NCBI GenBank assembly: GCA_017439805.1
Contig: JAFSIK010000002.1
Coordinates: 1-37,113, forward strand
DNA from: Oscillospiraceae bacterium
GTDB lineage: Bacteria; Bacillota; Clostridia; Oscillospirales; Oscillospiraceae
Direction: 5' to 3'
Length of the DNA stretch: 37,113 bases
Positions 8,227 through 16,839 of this stretch are shown one piece after another. The notes below the pieces were generated by a model. It was not told the DNA's origin, did no database searches, and saw nothing but the letters and a program-made list of their open reading frames with translations. A program made the translations under genes and the position numbers. Within the stretch, counting starts at the first letter, position 1. Every line of letters begins with the position of its first letter.

Positions 8227-8657
8227 AGCTTTTCATAATAAACGGCCCTAATCTGAATATGCTGGGCATACGCCAGCCGGAGATTTACGGCAAAAGTACC
8301 CTTAAAGACCTTGAAAAGTATGTGGCTGACCACTGCGACAAGCTTGGTTTCGAAACTGAGTTTTACCAGTCAAACTGTGAGGGAGACATTGTCACCGCGA
8401 TTCAGAACTGCTATAAGCGGGTGGACGGAATAATCATTAACGCAGGTGCCTACACCCACACGTCGATTGCCATTCTGGATGCGCTGAAATCGGTGGATAT
8501 CCCCGCCGTTGAGGTGCATCTGTCAGATGTGAATGCCAGAGAGGATTTTCGCAAAATATCATATCTGCGGCTGGCCTGTTTCAAAACGATTTCCGGAAAG
8601 CATTTCGACAGCTATACCGAAGCGGTCGATGCGCTGAAAGAATATCTGACAAAATAA
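8223..8657 (+). CDS. aroQ: Type II 3-dehydroquinate dehydratase
   Basis: This 144-residue protein dehydrates 3-dehydroquinate to 3-dehydroshikimate. Type II signatures are INGPNLNMLG at 6-15, the catalytic Tyr22 in EIYG, SNCEGDIV, NAGAYTHTS with Asn73 and His79, and EVHLSD with His99. Length fits the dodecameric type II family. The start ATG 8223 overlaps the aroEK stop; a longer in-frame start at 8151 lies inside the kinase domain and is unlikely. It is the last gene of the operon and is followed within ten bases by a strong terminator. Confidence 0.95.
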   Translation: MKLFIINGPNLNMLGIRQPEIYGKSTLKDLEKYVADHCDKLGFETEFYQSNCEGDIVTAIQNCYKRVDGIIINAGAYTHTSIAILDALKSVDIPAVEVHLSDVNAREDFRKISYLRLACFKTISGKHFDSYTEAVDALKEYLTK

Positions 8658-8660
8658 CAA

Positions 8661-8689
8661 AATCCCCGCGACGATGTCGCGGGGTTTTT
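8661..8689 (+). terminator. Terminator of the aro operon
   Basis: CCCCGCGAC (8664-8672) and GTCGCGGGG (8676-8684) form a perfect 9-bp stem with a GAT loop and a TTTTT tail. The same hairpin, differing in the loop, ends the catabolic island at 25591-25619. Confidence 0.9.
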
Positions 8690-8703
8690 GATTATGTATT
8701 TTC

Positions 8704-9591
8704 TTATTCGGCTTTTTCGGACATATACGCAAGGTATTCCAGAGCGGCTTTTGGAAGCGACGCATTTTTTCTCCATACAAAATGGAAGGATACCTCGGGA
8801 GAATTGGCAACAGGAACCATATGGCAGTCTTCGTTGCAGTAATTGCTCAAAATACCGGTTATCTCCATGTAAGCGCAGTTTTTCCGGTGATTTGTGATGT
8901 ATTCCATGGCTGTCTGGGGACGGCTGGTTGTAAGAACAATTTTAGGAATAAAACCCGCTTCCTGACAAAGTCTCAGACAGGTGGAATAGTGCGCCGCCTG
9001 AGGAGGAGGGAATATCCATGAGAAGTTTGACATTTCTGCCAAAGGTGTGTTGGCGGCAATATCACTGGAAAAAAGAATGCTGATTGAATCACGGCGGTAT
9101 TTTTTGGTGTTGTAATCGGCCAGATTTATTCGCAGGTTTGTGCAGAAAGCCACATCACAGTCGCCCATCTGCATTGCTATGGAAATACGGTCTTCGTCCA
9201 TCTCCTCAAGATAGATGCTGAAGTTGGGGTTTTTGCGCATAAAGTCATATATGGATGTGGTAACGCCAAAACGCGTAATTGCGGGCATGCCGACAAGACG
9301 GAAACTGTTGTCGTCAAGGGGGGTCAGATTGCGCTTTATATCCTGCAGAGTGTTGTCTGCCCTCTCGAAAGCCAGAATAATTTCGCCAAAATGAACCATC
9401 ATTTTACGTCCGGCAGGGGAGAGCACGTAAGGGCGGGAGGAACGGTCAAGCAGAGAAATGCCCATCTCTTCCTCCAATGCCATTATATTTTTGGAAACGG
9501 CGGATTGAGTTATGTAAAGATGCTCTGCGGCCTCAGTAAAGTTGCCGGTGGTGATAACTTCCCAAAGGCATTTGATTTGTAAAAGCGTCAT
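8704..9591 (-). CDS. LysR-family transcriptional regulator
   Basis: This 295-residue protein is a LysR-type regulator. The N-terminal winged helix-turn-helix contains NFTEAAEHLYITQSAVSKNI followed by LEEEMGISLLDRSSRPYVLSPAG. A periplasmic-binding-protein-like effector domain spans about residues 90-290. I chose the start at 9591 because AAAAGGTGG lies just upstream on the minus strand and because MTLLQIKCLWEV fits LysR N-termini; a longer frame to 9645 adds 18 unlikely residues. It is transcribed away from the TRAP/amidohydrolase genes, the classical arrangement for a LysR activator of its neighbour. The effector is probably the aromatic substrate of the cluster (inference). Confidence 0.9.
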   Translation of the reverse strand: MTLLQIKCLWEVITTGNFTEAAEHLYITQSAVSKNIMALEEEMGISLLDRSSRPYVLSPAGRKMMVHFGEIILAFERADNTLQDIKRNLTPLDDNSFRLVGMPAITRFGVTTSIYDFMRKNPNFSIYLEEMDEDRISIAMQMGDCDVAFCTNLRINLADYNTKKYRRDSISILFSSDIAANTPLAEMSNFSWIFPPPQAAHYSTCLRLCQEAGFIPKIVLTTSRPQTAMEYITNHRKNCAYMEITGILSNYCNEDCHMVPVANSPEVSFHFVWRKNASLPKAALEYLAYMSEKAE

Positions 9592-9904
9592 ATAAACAGC
9601 CACCTTTTCAAACGATAACTGACTACACATTAACAAAAAAATCAATAAAAATCAAATGCCGGAAAGGCACTTTCGGCAGGCAAAATGTCTCAGCCGCCAA
9701 AAAGCGTTAATAAAATGCCAAGATGTAATGATATATTTATTAAAGAATTGTTAAGTTCGTAAAAAATGAGGTGATAAATCTATGAAAAGTGCTACAAAAT
9801 TTAAAAAAGTGCCTTAAAATCGCACAAAAGAATAGGCAATTTTGACGAAAAATGCAAAGGAAATATGTGAAAGGAAAGCGTGTTTTGTTAGAATTGTCCA
9901 ATAA

Positions 9905-9927
9905 GAATATTCCAAGATGGAATATTC
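9905..9927 (+). promoter_or_regulatory. Candidate LysR operator palindrome
   Basis: GAATATTCC (9905-9913) and GGAATATTC (9919-9927) are perfect inverted repeats around AAGAT. The core contains the LysR-type T-N11-A pattern (T9910, A9922). Its centre, 9916, is about 61 bases upstream of the start expected from the 9942-9970 promoter, close to the -65 position where LysR activators normally bind. Confidence 0.6.
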
Positions 9928-9941
9928 GATGCGATAAAAAA

Positions 9942-9970
9942 TTGACCTTGTCGGCGAGAAAGAATATTTT
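9942..9970 (+). promoter_or_regulatory. Promoter of the TRAP/amidohydrolase operon
   Basis: TTGACC (9942-9947), a 17-base spacer and TATTTT (9965-9970) give a reasonable but imperfect sigma-A promoter, as expected where an activator is needed. The start would be near 9977, leaving a 5' untranslated region of about 80 bases before dctP. Confidence 0.55.
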
Positions 9971-10055
9971 TAAGACAGAGTAGGGGAACTCAAAACAACA
10001 AACCCTTTAAAATCCGGCGGAAAATTTCTGCCAAGAAATGATTAAGGAGGACAAT

Positions 10056-11201
10056 ATGAAGTTGAAAAAAGCTTTAGCTCTGGTTCTGGCACTGGTTATG
10101 TGCGTAGGCATCTTTGCCGCATGCGGCGGTACCACCACTACTCCCCCCGCTGACTCCGGCACCACCACTACTCCCCCCGCCGATTCCGGCACTTCCGCAC
10201 CCCCCGCTGATGTAGATCCCGGCGAAGTTATCGAGATCTCCTTTGCTCACGACAAGGCGACCACCCATCCCGTTCACCTGCGTTATGAAGCCTGGGCAGC
10301 CGACCTTGAAGAGGCTACCGGCGGCAGAGTTAAGATTAACTTCTATCCTGCCCAGACCCTTCTGACTCTGGCCGAGTCCTATGAAGGCGTTAAGAGCGGC
10401 ATTGCTGACATCTCCGTCGTTACTCCCGCTCTGACCCCCGGCGTATTCCCCATGCTCGAGCTGTTTGACCTGCCCGTACATTACAACAACGCTGTTGTTC
10501 TTTCTCAGGTTTACATGGACTGCATCCAGAACTTCGATCTGAAGGAACTGGAAGGCGTTAAGGTTCTCAACGTATACTGCATGGGCCCCGGCGCCATCGC
10601 CACCAACAGCCCCATCCAGAACCTGGACGACCTGAAGGGCGAGCAGATCCGTGCCATCGGCCTGAGCGGCGCTGCCATGGGCGCTCTGGGCGCATCCCCC
10701 GTTTCCGTAGCTATGCCCGAAACCTATGAAGCTCTGATGAGAGGCACCTGTGACGGCGTTCTGGGCGGTCTGGGCGCTATGACCACCTGGAATCTGATCG
10801 AAGTTGCCGATTGCTTCACCATCACTCCCTTCCTGTCCGTATCTTCCTTCATCGTTATGATGAACGAGGCCAAGTGGAACTCCATCCCCGCTGACCTGCA
10901 GGCCATCATCGAGGAAGTTTGCGCTGAACACAACGTTCCCTACGTACAGGGCGAAGAGAACGAGGCCCTTGCCTCCATCGACAAGTTCCTGGAACTGGGC
11001 AAGGAAGTTTACGCCATTGGCCCCGAAGAGGAAGCCAAGTGGATGGAACTGATGCAGCCCGTTATTGATGAAGCTATCGCCGACAGAGAAGACGACGGCC
11101 CCGCCCGCGAATTCTACAACACCATGATCGAGCTTGCTGAAAAGTACAACGAAGGCACTCAGTCCTACTATGATTACTATCTGGAGGTTTCCGGTAAATA
11201 A
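10056..11201 (+). CDS. dctP: TRAP transporter substrate-binding lipoprotein (DctP family)
   Basis: This 381-residue protein captures the substrate outside the membrane for the DctQM permease. Residues 1-23 are a lipoprotein signal ending in a FAAC lipobox (Cys23). A low-complexity tether follows, including a duplicated TTTTPPADSG unit. The DctP domain starts near residue 50 (ISFAHDKATTHPVHLRYEAW) and includes NFYPAQTLL, the GEQIRAIG arginine region that normally contacts a carboxylate, and PETYEALMRGTCDGVLGGLG. AAGGAGG six bases before ATG 10056 fixes the start. Codons are strongly biased to C-ending forms, suggesting high expression. The ligand is probably an organic acid; which one cannot be read from sequence. 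Confidence 0.93.
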   Translation: MKLKKALALVLALVMCVGIFAACGGTTTTPPADSGTTTTPPADSGTSAPPADVDPGEVIEISFAHDKATTHPVHLRYEAWAADLEEATGGRVKINFYPAQTLLTLAESYEGVKSGIADISVVTPALTPGVFPMLELFDLPVHYNNAVVLSQVYMDCIQNFDLKELEGVKVLNVYCMGPGAIATNSPIQNLDDLKGEQIRAIGLSGAAMGALGASPVSVAMPETYEALMRGTCDGVLGGLGAMTTWNLIEVADCFTITPFLSVSSFIVMMNEAKWNSIPADLQAIIEEVCAEHNVPYVQGEENEALASIDKFLELGKEVYAIGPEEEAKWMELMQPVIDEAIADREDDGPAREFYNTMIELAEKYNEGTQSYYDYYLEVSGK

Positions 11202-11247
11202 CCCCGGTGTGCCCCTATAACCCCGATGTTGTTTAACCCTTAAACCA

Positions 11248-11317
11248 AGCCGGAGCGTTTCGGTCCTTATATGGAAGAATACGTGTATCCAACAGTACAG
11301 GCCGAAACGCTCCGGCT
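11248..11317 (+). repeat. Long stem-loop between dctP and dctQ
   Basis: AGCCGGAGCGTTTCGG (11248-11263) and CCGAAACGCTCCGGCT (11302-11317) are a perfect 16-bp inverted repeat, extendable by two pairs, around a loop of about 35 bases. No T-run follows, so it is not a normal terminator. Such structures after binding-protein genes often stabilise the upstream mRNA and lower expression of the permease genes. Confidence 0.75.
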
Positions 11318-11380
11318 ATATAATTAAAAAGCTTAAAATAGTCTTAAATCCCCTGATTACTATAATGAGGTGGTGTGATA

Positions 11381-11878
11381 ATGAAATTTGTCTCAGTAAT
11401 TCATAAGATTTCGCAGCGTATCGAAATCATTTCCTGTATCGCGATCGTTGCAATGATGCTTATCGTCGGCATCAACTGTATAACCAGACAGTTTGATCTG
11501 CCTCTTAAAGGCACATACGATATTGCATGCTTCCTTCTGGTACTTATAACTGCGCCGGCACTGTGCCGCTGCGCCGTAGAGGACGGACATATCCGTCTGG
11601 ACATGCTCACCAACAAGTTCCCTAAAAAAGCACAGTATATCGTTGATGTTGTAATGGATGTACTGGGTGTGGCGTTCTGTGTGGTTCTGACTTACGCTCT
11701 GTACAGACGTACCGTTAACCACATTGCAAACGGTATGACCGGTTCCACCATGGACGTACCTGTATGGCCCTTCATTCTGATAGAAACCATCGTATGTGCG
11801 CTTCTTGCGCTTGTTTACGTTTCCGATATCATCATCCAGGCCAGAAGACTTGCAGGGAAGGAGGACGAAGTTAAATGA
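11381..11878 (+). CDS. dctQ: TRAP transporter small permease (DctQ family)
   Basis: This 165-residue membrane protein has four predicted transmembrane helices: about residues 14-34 (IISCIAIVAMMLIVGINC), 45-65, 88-108 and 128-150. Residues 36-50 (ITRQFDLPLKGTYDI) match the DctQ consensus region after helix 1. It bridges DctP and DctM in tripartite transporters. ATG 11381 was chosen because GAGGTGG (11367-11373) is correctly spaced. Its stop overlaps the dctM start as ATGA. Confidence 0.9.
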   Translation: MKFVSVIHKISQRIEIISCIAIVAMMLIVGINCITRQFDLPLKGTYDIACFLLVLITAPALCRCAVEDGHIRLDMLTNKFPKKAQYIVDVVMDVLGVAFCVVLTYALYRRTVNHIANGMTGSTMDVPVWPFILIETIVCALLALVYVSDIIIQARRLAGKEDEVK

Positions 11879-13170
11879 GTGGCGCAACATTAGGTATTCT
11901 TGTATTTGCTTTGTTCTTCATCTTCATGTTCCTGAAAATGCCCGTGGCACTGTCCATGGGACTTTCCGGATTTATCGGCCTGCTTATAAAGCTGGGTCTT
12001 ACCGCAACCCTTGAGGTAGTCGGCAAAGAGTTCCACAGCCAGTTCATGTCATATACCCTCAGCGTTGTTCCCATGTTCGTATTTATGGGCTTCCTCTGCT
12101 ACCACGCGGGCATAGGCAGCGGCCTGTTCAACTTCTTCAACAAACTGGTCGGTCATAAAAAGGGCGGCCTGCTGTACGCCAGCACCTTTGCAAACGCTGT
12201 TTTCGGTGCCATCTGCGGTTCTCCCACCGCTGCCGGTGCCACCATGGGAAGCATCTGCTACCCCGAAATGAAGAAGTACGGCTATGACACCACCCTGTCC
12301 ACCGCTTCCATCGCGTCCGGCGGCATTCTTTCCGTACTTATTCCCCCCAGCATGGCATTCATTATGTTCGGTATCCTTACCGAAGAATCCATCGGCGGAC
12401 TGTTTATGTCCGGTATTTTCCCGGGCATCCTGCTGATGCTTTGCTTCTGCGTTGCCATTTGGGTAGTCCTTAAGCGCAAACCCGAGCTGGCTCCTGCCGG
12501 CCCCAAGTCCACCTTTAAGGAAACCGTAAAAGCGGCTATCAAGACCATCGACGTTATCATCATCTTCGTGGTCTGCCTGGGCGGTCTGTTCATCGGCTGG
12601 TTCACCCCCACCGAGGCCGGCGCCGTTGGCTCCCTGGCTGTTTGCATCGTTTCCCTGGTTAAGCGCACCCTGACCTGGAAAGTCTTCGTCCGCGCTGTCA
12701 AGGACACTGCCAAGACCACTGCCATGGTTCTGTTCCTTACTTTCGGTGCCCAGATTCTCAGCCGTCTTATCACCGTTACCGGTCTGGCCAGCATTCTTGC
12801 CAGCACCCTCGGCGGCCTGGCGGTTCCTCCCATCTTTATTCTGATTCTGGTCGTTATCATCATCTACATCCTGGGCTTCTTCATTGAGGCTCTGGCTCTT
12901 ACCCTTATTGTTATCCCCGTATTCTATCCCCTTGTTGTCACCACCCTGGGCTTTGACCCCTACTTCTTCGCAGCCCTCTTCGTTCTCACCAGCAGCGCCG
13001 GTATGATTACTCCTCCTGTTGGTCTGCTGTGCTATGTTGTAAGCGGTGTATGCAAAACGCCGGTCGGCAAGGTATTTAAAGGCGTCTGGCCGTTCCTGAT
13101 AGCTACTGTTGTTGCAACAGTCCTTCTGATTGCATTCCCCCAGCTTGCATCCTTCCTCCCCAACCTGTAA
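11875..13170 (+). CDS. dctM: TRAP transporter large permease (DctM family)
   Basis: This 431-residue protein is the sodium- or proton-driven permease of the TRAP system, with about twelve transmembrane segments. Recognisable family stretches include the N-terminal KMPVALSMGLSGFIGLL, the FANAVFGAICGSPTAAGATMGSI motif region, LIPPSMAFIMFGILTEESIG, FTPTEAGAVGS and ITPPVGLLCYVVSGV. Length fits DctM. It starts in the dctQ stop codon and is followed 34 bases later by the first amidohydrolase. Co-transcription with these enzymes suggests it imports their substrate. Confidence 0.93.
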   Translation: MSGATLGILVFALFFIFMFLKMPVALSMGLSGFIGLLIKLGLTATLEVVGKEFHSQFMSYTLSVVPMFVFMGFLCYHAGIGSGLFNFFNKLVGHKKGGLLYASTFANAVFGAICGSPTAAGATMGSICYPEMKKYGYDTTLSTASIASGGILSVLIPPSMAFIMFGILTEESIGGLFMSGIFPGILLMLCFCVAIWVVLKRKPELAPAGPKSTFKETVKAAIKTIDVIIIFVVCLGGLFIGWFTPTEAGAVGSLAVCIVSLVKRTLTWKVFVRAVKDTAKTTAMVLFLTFGAQILSRLITVTGLASILASTLGGLAVPPIFILILVVIIIYILGFFIEALALTLIVIPVFYPLVVTTLGFDPYFFAALFVLTSSAGMITPPVGLLCYVVSGVCKTPVGKVFKGVWPFLIATVVATVLLIAFPQLASFLPNL

Positions 13171-13204
13171 TCTTTCCGCCCCCTGTTTTGAAAGGAAATA
13201 AAGT

Positions 13205-14329
13205 ATGAAAATAGGAAGATTTGTATTTGACGGTCACATTCACTGCGGCAAAAAGGACGCAGCCACCGCCAACAGCAAGATCAAAGGCCTGCTGGCCGAG
13301 GTTGAAGCAGTTGACAATTCCGACATGATCCTTCTGGACATGGACATCTACGGCGTTGATATGGGCATGCTTCTGCCCAGCTTCACCGGCACCACCAACG
13401 AAGTCCACAAGGCTATTGTACAGCGTCACCCCAACCGCTTCGTTGCCTGCGCCATGGATACCACCTGCCGTCTGAACGCTGTTCGCGGCATCAAGGAGTG
13501 GAATATCGATGACGCCTGCAAGGAACTTGACGAAGTGCTGAGCGCCGATCCCGATATTTTCAGAGGCATCGGTGAATTTATCCCCGGCAGCATGGGTGTT
13601 GTCCGCAGCCGTCCCACCCGCTACGAGCGTTTCCGTGAGATTTGCAAGATTGCTGAAGTGGCCGTAGCACACGACGTTCCCATGTACTTCCACGAATATG
13701 CCAGCTTCAACATGGAAGAGCCTTTCACCATGCTGGCCAACGTCTGCTTCAAGTTCCCCGACCTGAAGGTTATCGTTGCCCACGGCGGCGGCTACAAGGG
13801 TTATGAGATCGAAAAGGCCTGCACTCTGGCCTCCAACTTCGAGCACGTATACCTTGAAACCGGCTACTGGAAGGCCGAGTACTATGAATACGCACTGAAG
13901 GATTATCACGTAGGCGCAAGAAAGCTTATCTGGGGCGGCGGCGATACCGGCAGCCGTGTATGGTACCAGCAGGCTATGCAGACCGGTGCCAAGCTGGTTG
14001 AAAAGACCCGCGTATGGAACAACCGCAACAACTGGACGCCCGAGCGCCGCGAGGCTGAGTATCAGCCCGACTTCTACGGCTGGTCCACCCATCAGATCCA
14101 CAGACTTAAGGATCTGGATCTGTGCACTCAGGACGAGATCAACCTCATCGTCGGCGGCAACGCAGCAAGACTTTACAAGCTGCCTCTGAGCCCCCTGTAC
14201 ACCTTCTGCAGCGGCAGACCCGACCTGTGGGTACCCTCTCTGTCCGAGCTGGAAGGCGACCTGAGAACCGGTTACTCCCTGCCTGATGAAATTGACTATG
14301 TCCCCAACACCTTTGGTATGAACAAATAA
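13205..14329 (+). CDS. Amidohydrolase-2 family metalloenzyme A1 (possible aromatic acid decarboxylase)
   Basis: This 374-residue TIM-barrel protein belongs to the amidohydrolase-2 group (ACMSD, gamma-resorcylate decarboxylase, LigI/LigJ-like). Visible metal-site residues are His11 and His13 (DGHIHCG), His163 (MYFHEY), His193 (VAHGGG) and Asp247 (WGGGDTGS); GIGEF contributes Glu124. These match the HxH / His / His / Asp pattern of the decarboxylases. GAAAGGA precedes ATG 13205. It forms a tandem pair with the next gene, whose first 15 residues are nearly identical. Family members decarboxylate or hydrolyse aromatic and vinylogous acids; the exact reaction is unknown here. Confidence 0.85.
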   Translation: MKIGRFVFDGHIHCGKKDAATANSKIKGLLAEVEAVDNSDMILLDMDIYGVDMGMLLPSFTGTTNEVHKAIVQRHPNRFVACAMDTTCRLNAVRGIKEWNIDDACKELDEVLSADPDIFRGIGEFIPGSMGVVRSRPTRYERFREICKIAEVAVAHDVPMYFHEYASFNMEEPFTMLANVCFKFPDLKVIVAHGGGYKGYEIEKACTLASNFEHVYLETGYWKAEYYEYALKDYHVGARKLIWGGGDTGSRVWYQQAMQTGAKLVEKTRVWNNRNNWTPERREAEYQPDFYGWSTHQIHRLKDLDLCTQDEINLIVGGNAARLYKLPLSPLYTFCSGRPDLWVPSLSELEGDLRTGYSLPDEIDYVPNTFGMNK

Positions 14330-14344
14330 TCGGAGGAAATTGCG

Positions 14345-15388
14345 ATGAAAATAGGAAGATTTGTAGTTGACGGCCACATTCATTGCGGCAAAAAAGACTC
14401 TGCCAAGGCTGACAGCAAGCTGAAAGGCATCTGGGCAGAGGTTGAATCGGTAGATAATTCCGATATGATTCTCTTTGATATGGATGTTTACGGTGTAGAT
14501 ATGGGTATTCTCCTGCCCAGCTTCACCGGCACCACCAACGAGATGTACAAATACTGCTGTGAGCGCCATCCCAAGCGCCTTCGCACCTGCGCTATGGACT
14601 GCCAGACCCGTATCAAGGCGGCACACGGCGAAAAGGAATGGAACCTCAGCGATTCTCTGAAAGAACTGGATGAAGTTCTGACCAATGGCAAGGATTATTT
14701 CGTCGGCATCGGCGAATTTGCTCCCGGATGCATGGGTGTTGTAAGAAAATCCTACAGCAACCTTGAGCGCTTTGATGAGTGGTGCGCGGTGGCTGAACTG
14801 GCCATTGCCCACGATGTACCCATTTTCTTCCATGACTATTCCGACCCCACAGGTCTTAGCCGTGTTGAGGCTTTCCAGGTGCTCAACAAAGTTCTTGCGA
14901 AGTATCCCGAACTTAAAGTAGTTATTCCTCACGGCGGCGGCGACAACGTTGCCGACATCAAGGAAGCCTGCCTGGTTGCAAGCCGCGCTCCCTTTGTATA
15001 CCTGGAAACCGGCTACTGGCGCGCAGAGTATTACGAAATCGCCCTGAAGGACCATCAGCTGGGTGCCAGCCGTCTGATTTGGGGCGGCGGCGATACCGGC
15101 AGTCGTCTGTGGTATCCCCAGGCAACCCGTCCCAACGCCAAGTATCTGGAACCCACCAAGGTTTGGTACAACAGAAACAACTGGAACGGCGACAAGCGTG
15201 AGGCCGATTATCAGCCTGACTTCTACGGCTGGCCCACTCGTCAGATCGCCCGCCTGATTGACCTTGATCTGGCCACTCAGGACGAGATCAACCTCATCGT
15301 CGGCGGTAACGCTGCAAGACTGTATAAGCTGCCTGTTCCCGAACTGTGTACCTTTGCCTGCGGCAGACCCGACATTCTCGTAAAATAA
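14345..15388 (+). CDS. Amidohydrolase-2 family metalloenzyme A2 (tandem paralogue of A1)
   Basis: This 347-residue paralogue of the preceding protein keeps His11, His13, His163 (FFHDY), His196 (IPHGGG) and Asp250 (WGGGDTGS), so the active site looks complete. It starts 15 bases after A1 with a GGAGG ribosome binding site and the same opening MKIGRFVVDGHIHCGKKD. It lacks the last ~30 residues of A1, ending at CGRPDILVK. The pair arose by tandem duplication and may act as a hetero-oligomer or on two related acids (inference). Confidence 0.85.
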   Translation: MKIGRFVVDGHIHCGKKDSAKADSKLKGIWAEVESVDNSDMILFDMDVYGVDMGILLPSFTGTTNEMYKYCCERHPKRLRTCAMDCQTRIKAAHGEKEWNLSDSLKELDEVLTNGKDYFVGIGEFAPGCMGVVRKSYSNLERFDEWCAVAELAIAHDVPIFFHDYSDPTGLSRVEAFQVLNKVLAKYPELKVVIPHGGGDNVADIKEACLVASRAPFVYLETGYWRAEYYEIALKDHQLGASRLIWGGGDTGSRLWYPQATRPNAKYLEPTKVWYNRNNWNGDKREADYQPDFYGWPTRQIARLIDLDLATQDEINLIVGGNAARLYKLPVPELCTFACGRPDILVK

Positions 15389-15430
15389 TAATTCGGAAGG
15401 GACTCATCTTCATAGTATCTCCTTAAGAGG

Positions 15431-15477
15431 CAGGTGCCGTAATTGTAATTTAAGTAAATTACCAATTACGGCACTTG
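15431..15477 (+). repeat. Long imperfect stem-loop between amidohydrolase A2 and the MFS genes
   Basis: GTGCCGTAATTG (15434-15445) pairs perfectly with CAATTACGGCAC (15463-15474). The stem extends outward three pairs and inward as TAATTT/AAATTA with one bulged C, closing on an AAGT loop. There is no T-run, so mRNA stabilisation or processing is more likely than termination. The rest of the 155-base gap holds the GCAGATATCTGC palindrome at about 15510-15521 and a weak ribosome binding site. Confidence 0.7.
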
Positions 15478-15543
15478 TCAAAAACGGAAAAACAGCGTCC
15501 TGCCGCGGCAGCAGATATCTGCCAACGGAGAAAAGAGGCAAAA

Positions 15544-16764
15544 ATGAAAAACACATCATATAAGATTCGCCGTCTGTATCTGGCGGTAGGCGTGCTGGCG
15601 ATGCTCTTTGCCGGCGTAATATATACCTGGTCCATACTGAAAGCACCTCTGGCCGACAGCTTCGGCTGGACAGCGTCCCAGCTGGCGTTGAATTTTACCC
15701 TTACCATGTGCTTTTACTGCATCGGCTGTATTATTACCGGAATTATTGAGCGCCGCATCGGAGTAAAAATCACAATAATTATCGGCGCGGTGCTGGCGTT
15801 TATAGGCTTTCAGATTTCCGCCAGACTCAGCGGTGCAAGTGTAATAATGCTCTATTTTTCCTACGGATTCCTTTCCGGTATGGGCATAGGCATGGCATAC
15901 AGCTGCATCATTTCCGCCGTTGGCGCATGGTTTCCCGAAAAGAAATGAACATGTACCGGCGTTCTGATGATGGCCTTCGGCGCATCCACTCTGGTTTTGG
16001 GCAACCTTGCCGATGTTCTGTTTAAAATTCCCTCTGTGGGCTGGCGCGGAACTTTTACCATTTACGGTATTGCCCTGGGTGTGGTTCTGCTTGTGGCGGG
16101 ACTTATCATAAAGCGTCCCGGTGCGGGAATTGTGCTTCCGGAAAAGAAAGCCGGCGCCGGAAGCAGCAAAAACAGCTTCGCCGCACTGGAGTGCACCACC
16201 CTGGAAATGATAAAGAGGCCTTCTTTCTGGCTGATTATTTTCTGCATAACCTTCCTGGCGGCGGTAGGCAACAGCACCATAAGCTTTGCCCGTGACTTTT
16301 CCATTTCCGTTGGTGCTGCGGCAAGCGTGGCAACGGCGCTGGTTGGCGTGCTTTCCGTATGTAACGGCCTTGGACGAATTTTCTTCGGATTTATGTTCGA
16401 CCTGGTTGGCTGCAAAAAGGGCCTGCTTATTGCAAACATTGTTGGTGTTGCGGCGGCCTGCATATCCCTTGTGGCGGTTGTTACCGGTTCTGTTGCCGTC
16501 TGTGTTATCGGACTTTGCTTTGCCGGCTTGTCTTACGGTGCTTGTCCCACAGCCGCGGCAACCGTTTCCACGGTGTTTTACGGACAAAAGCACTTCCCCC
16601 TCAATTACAGTATTGTTAACCTCAACCTTATCGGCGCATCTTTCCTTGCCACGGTATCCAGCCTGCTTCTGACCCGCTGCGGCGGCTACGTTCTGCCTTT
16701 TGCGGTTCTGGCGGCAGTGGCAGTTGTATCTCTGATACTCAATATCTGCAACAGAAAACCCTGA
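15544..16764 (+). pseudogene. OFA-type MFS transporter interrupted by an in-frame TGA
   Basis: The full frame would encode 406 residues with twelve membrane spans, closely matching its intact neighbour (16840-18057). It resembles the oxalate:formate antiporter (OFA) branch of the major facilitator family: YTWSILKAPLADSFGW in the first loop and ACSYG-type spans later. At 15946-15948 TGA replaces the Gly codon expected in the cytoplasmic loop motif; the paralogue reads DRKGTCTGVLMMAFG and this copy reads EKK-stop-TCTGVLMMAFG. No frame shift is present, so one base change (GGA to TGA) explains it. Start ATG 15544 aligns with the paralogue. It may be a recent nonsense mutation, a sequencing error or rare readthrough. 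Confidence 0.8.
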
Positions 16765-16839
16765 TTTTAAAAACAATATCAATTTTTATAGACGCACGCC
16801 ATTTCCGTTTGCAAATACAAGCTTTCAAGGAAGATGAAA

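Larger units (their letters stand above)
9592..10055. other. Divergent control region between the LysR gene and dctP
   Basis: This 464-base AT-rich gap holds no convincing gene. It contains a TTAATAAA/TTTATTAA dyad (9707-9714 and 9736-9743, 21-base spacer), a perfect 9-bp palindrome (9905-9927), a promoter (9942-9970) and the dctP ribosome binding site AAGGAGG (10044-10050). A 12-codon frame at 9782-9817 with GAGGTG upstream is noted but not called. Confidence 0.6.

Noticed and set aside
9782..9817. Twelve-codon frame (MKSATKFKKVP) with GAGGTG upstream in the lysR-dctP gap
   Set aside because: It lies upstream of the best dctP promoter, has no runs of regulatory codons and no terminator after it. 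It may be chance in AT-rich DNA.
13103..15055. A 650-codon open frame on the minus strand opposite the A1/A2 amidohydrolase genes
   Set aside because: It is the antisense of two clear enzymes. C-ending codon bias on the plus strand removes stops in one antisense frame; there is no ribosome binding site and no recognisable family.
15946..15990. TGA as selenocysteine or a reassigned glycine codon
   Set aside because: The paralogue has Gly here, not Cys; no clear SECIS hairpin follows; and several genes in the window use TGA as a normal stop.
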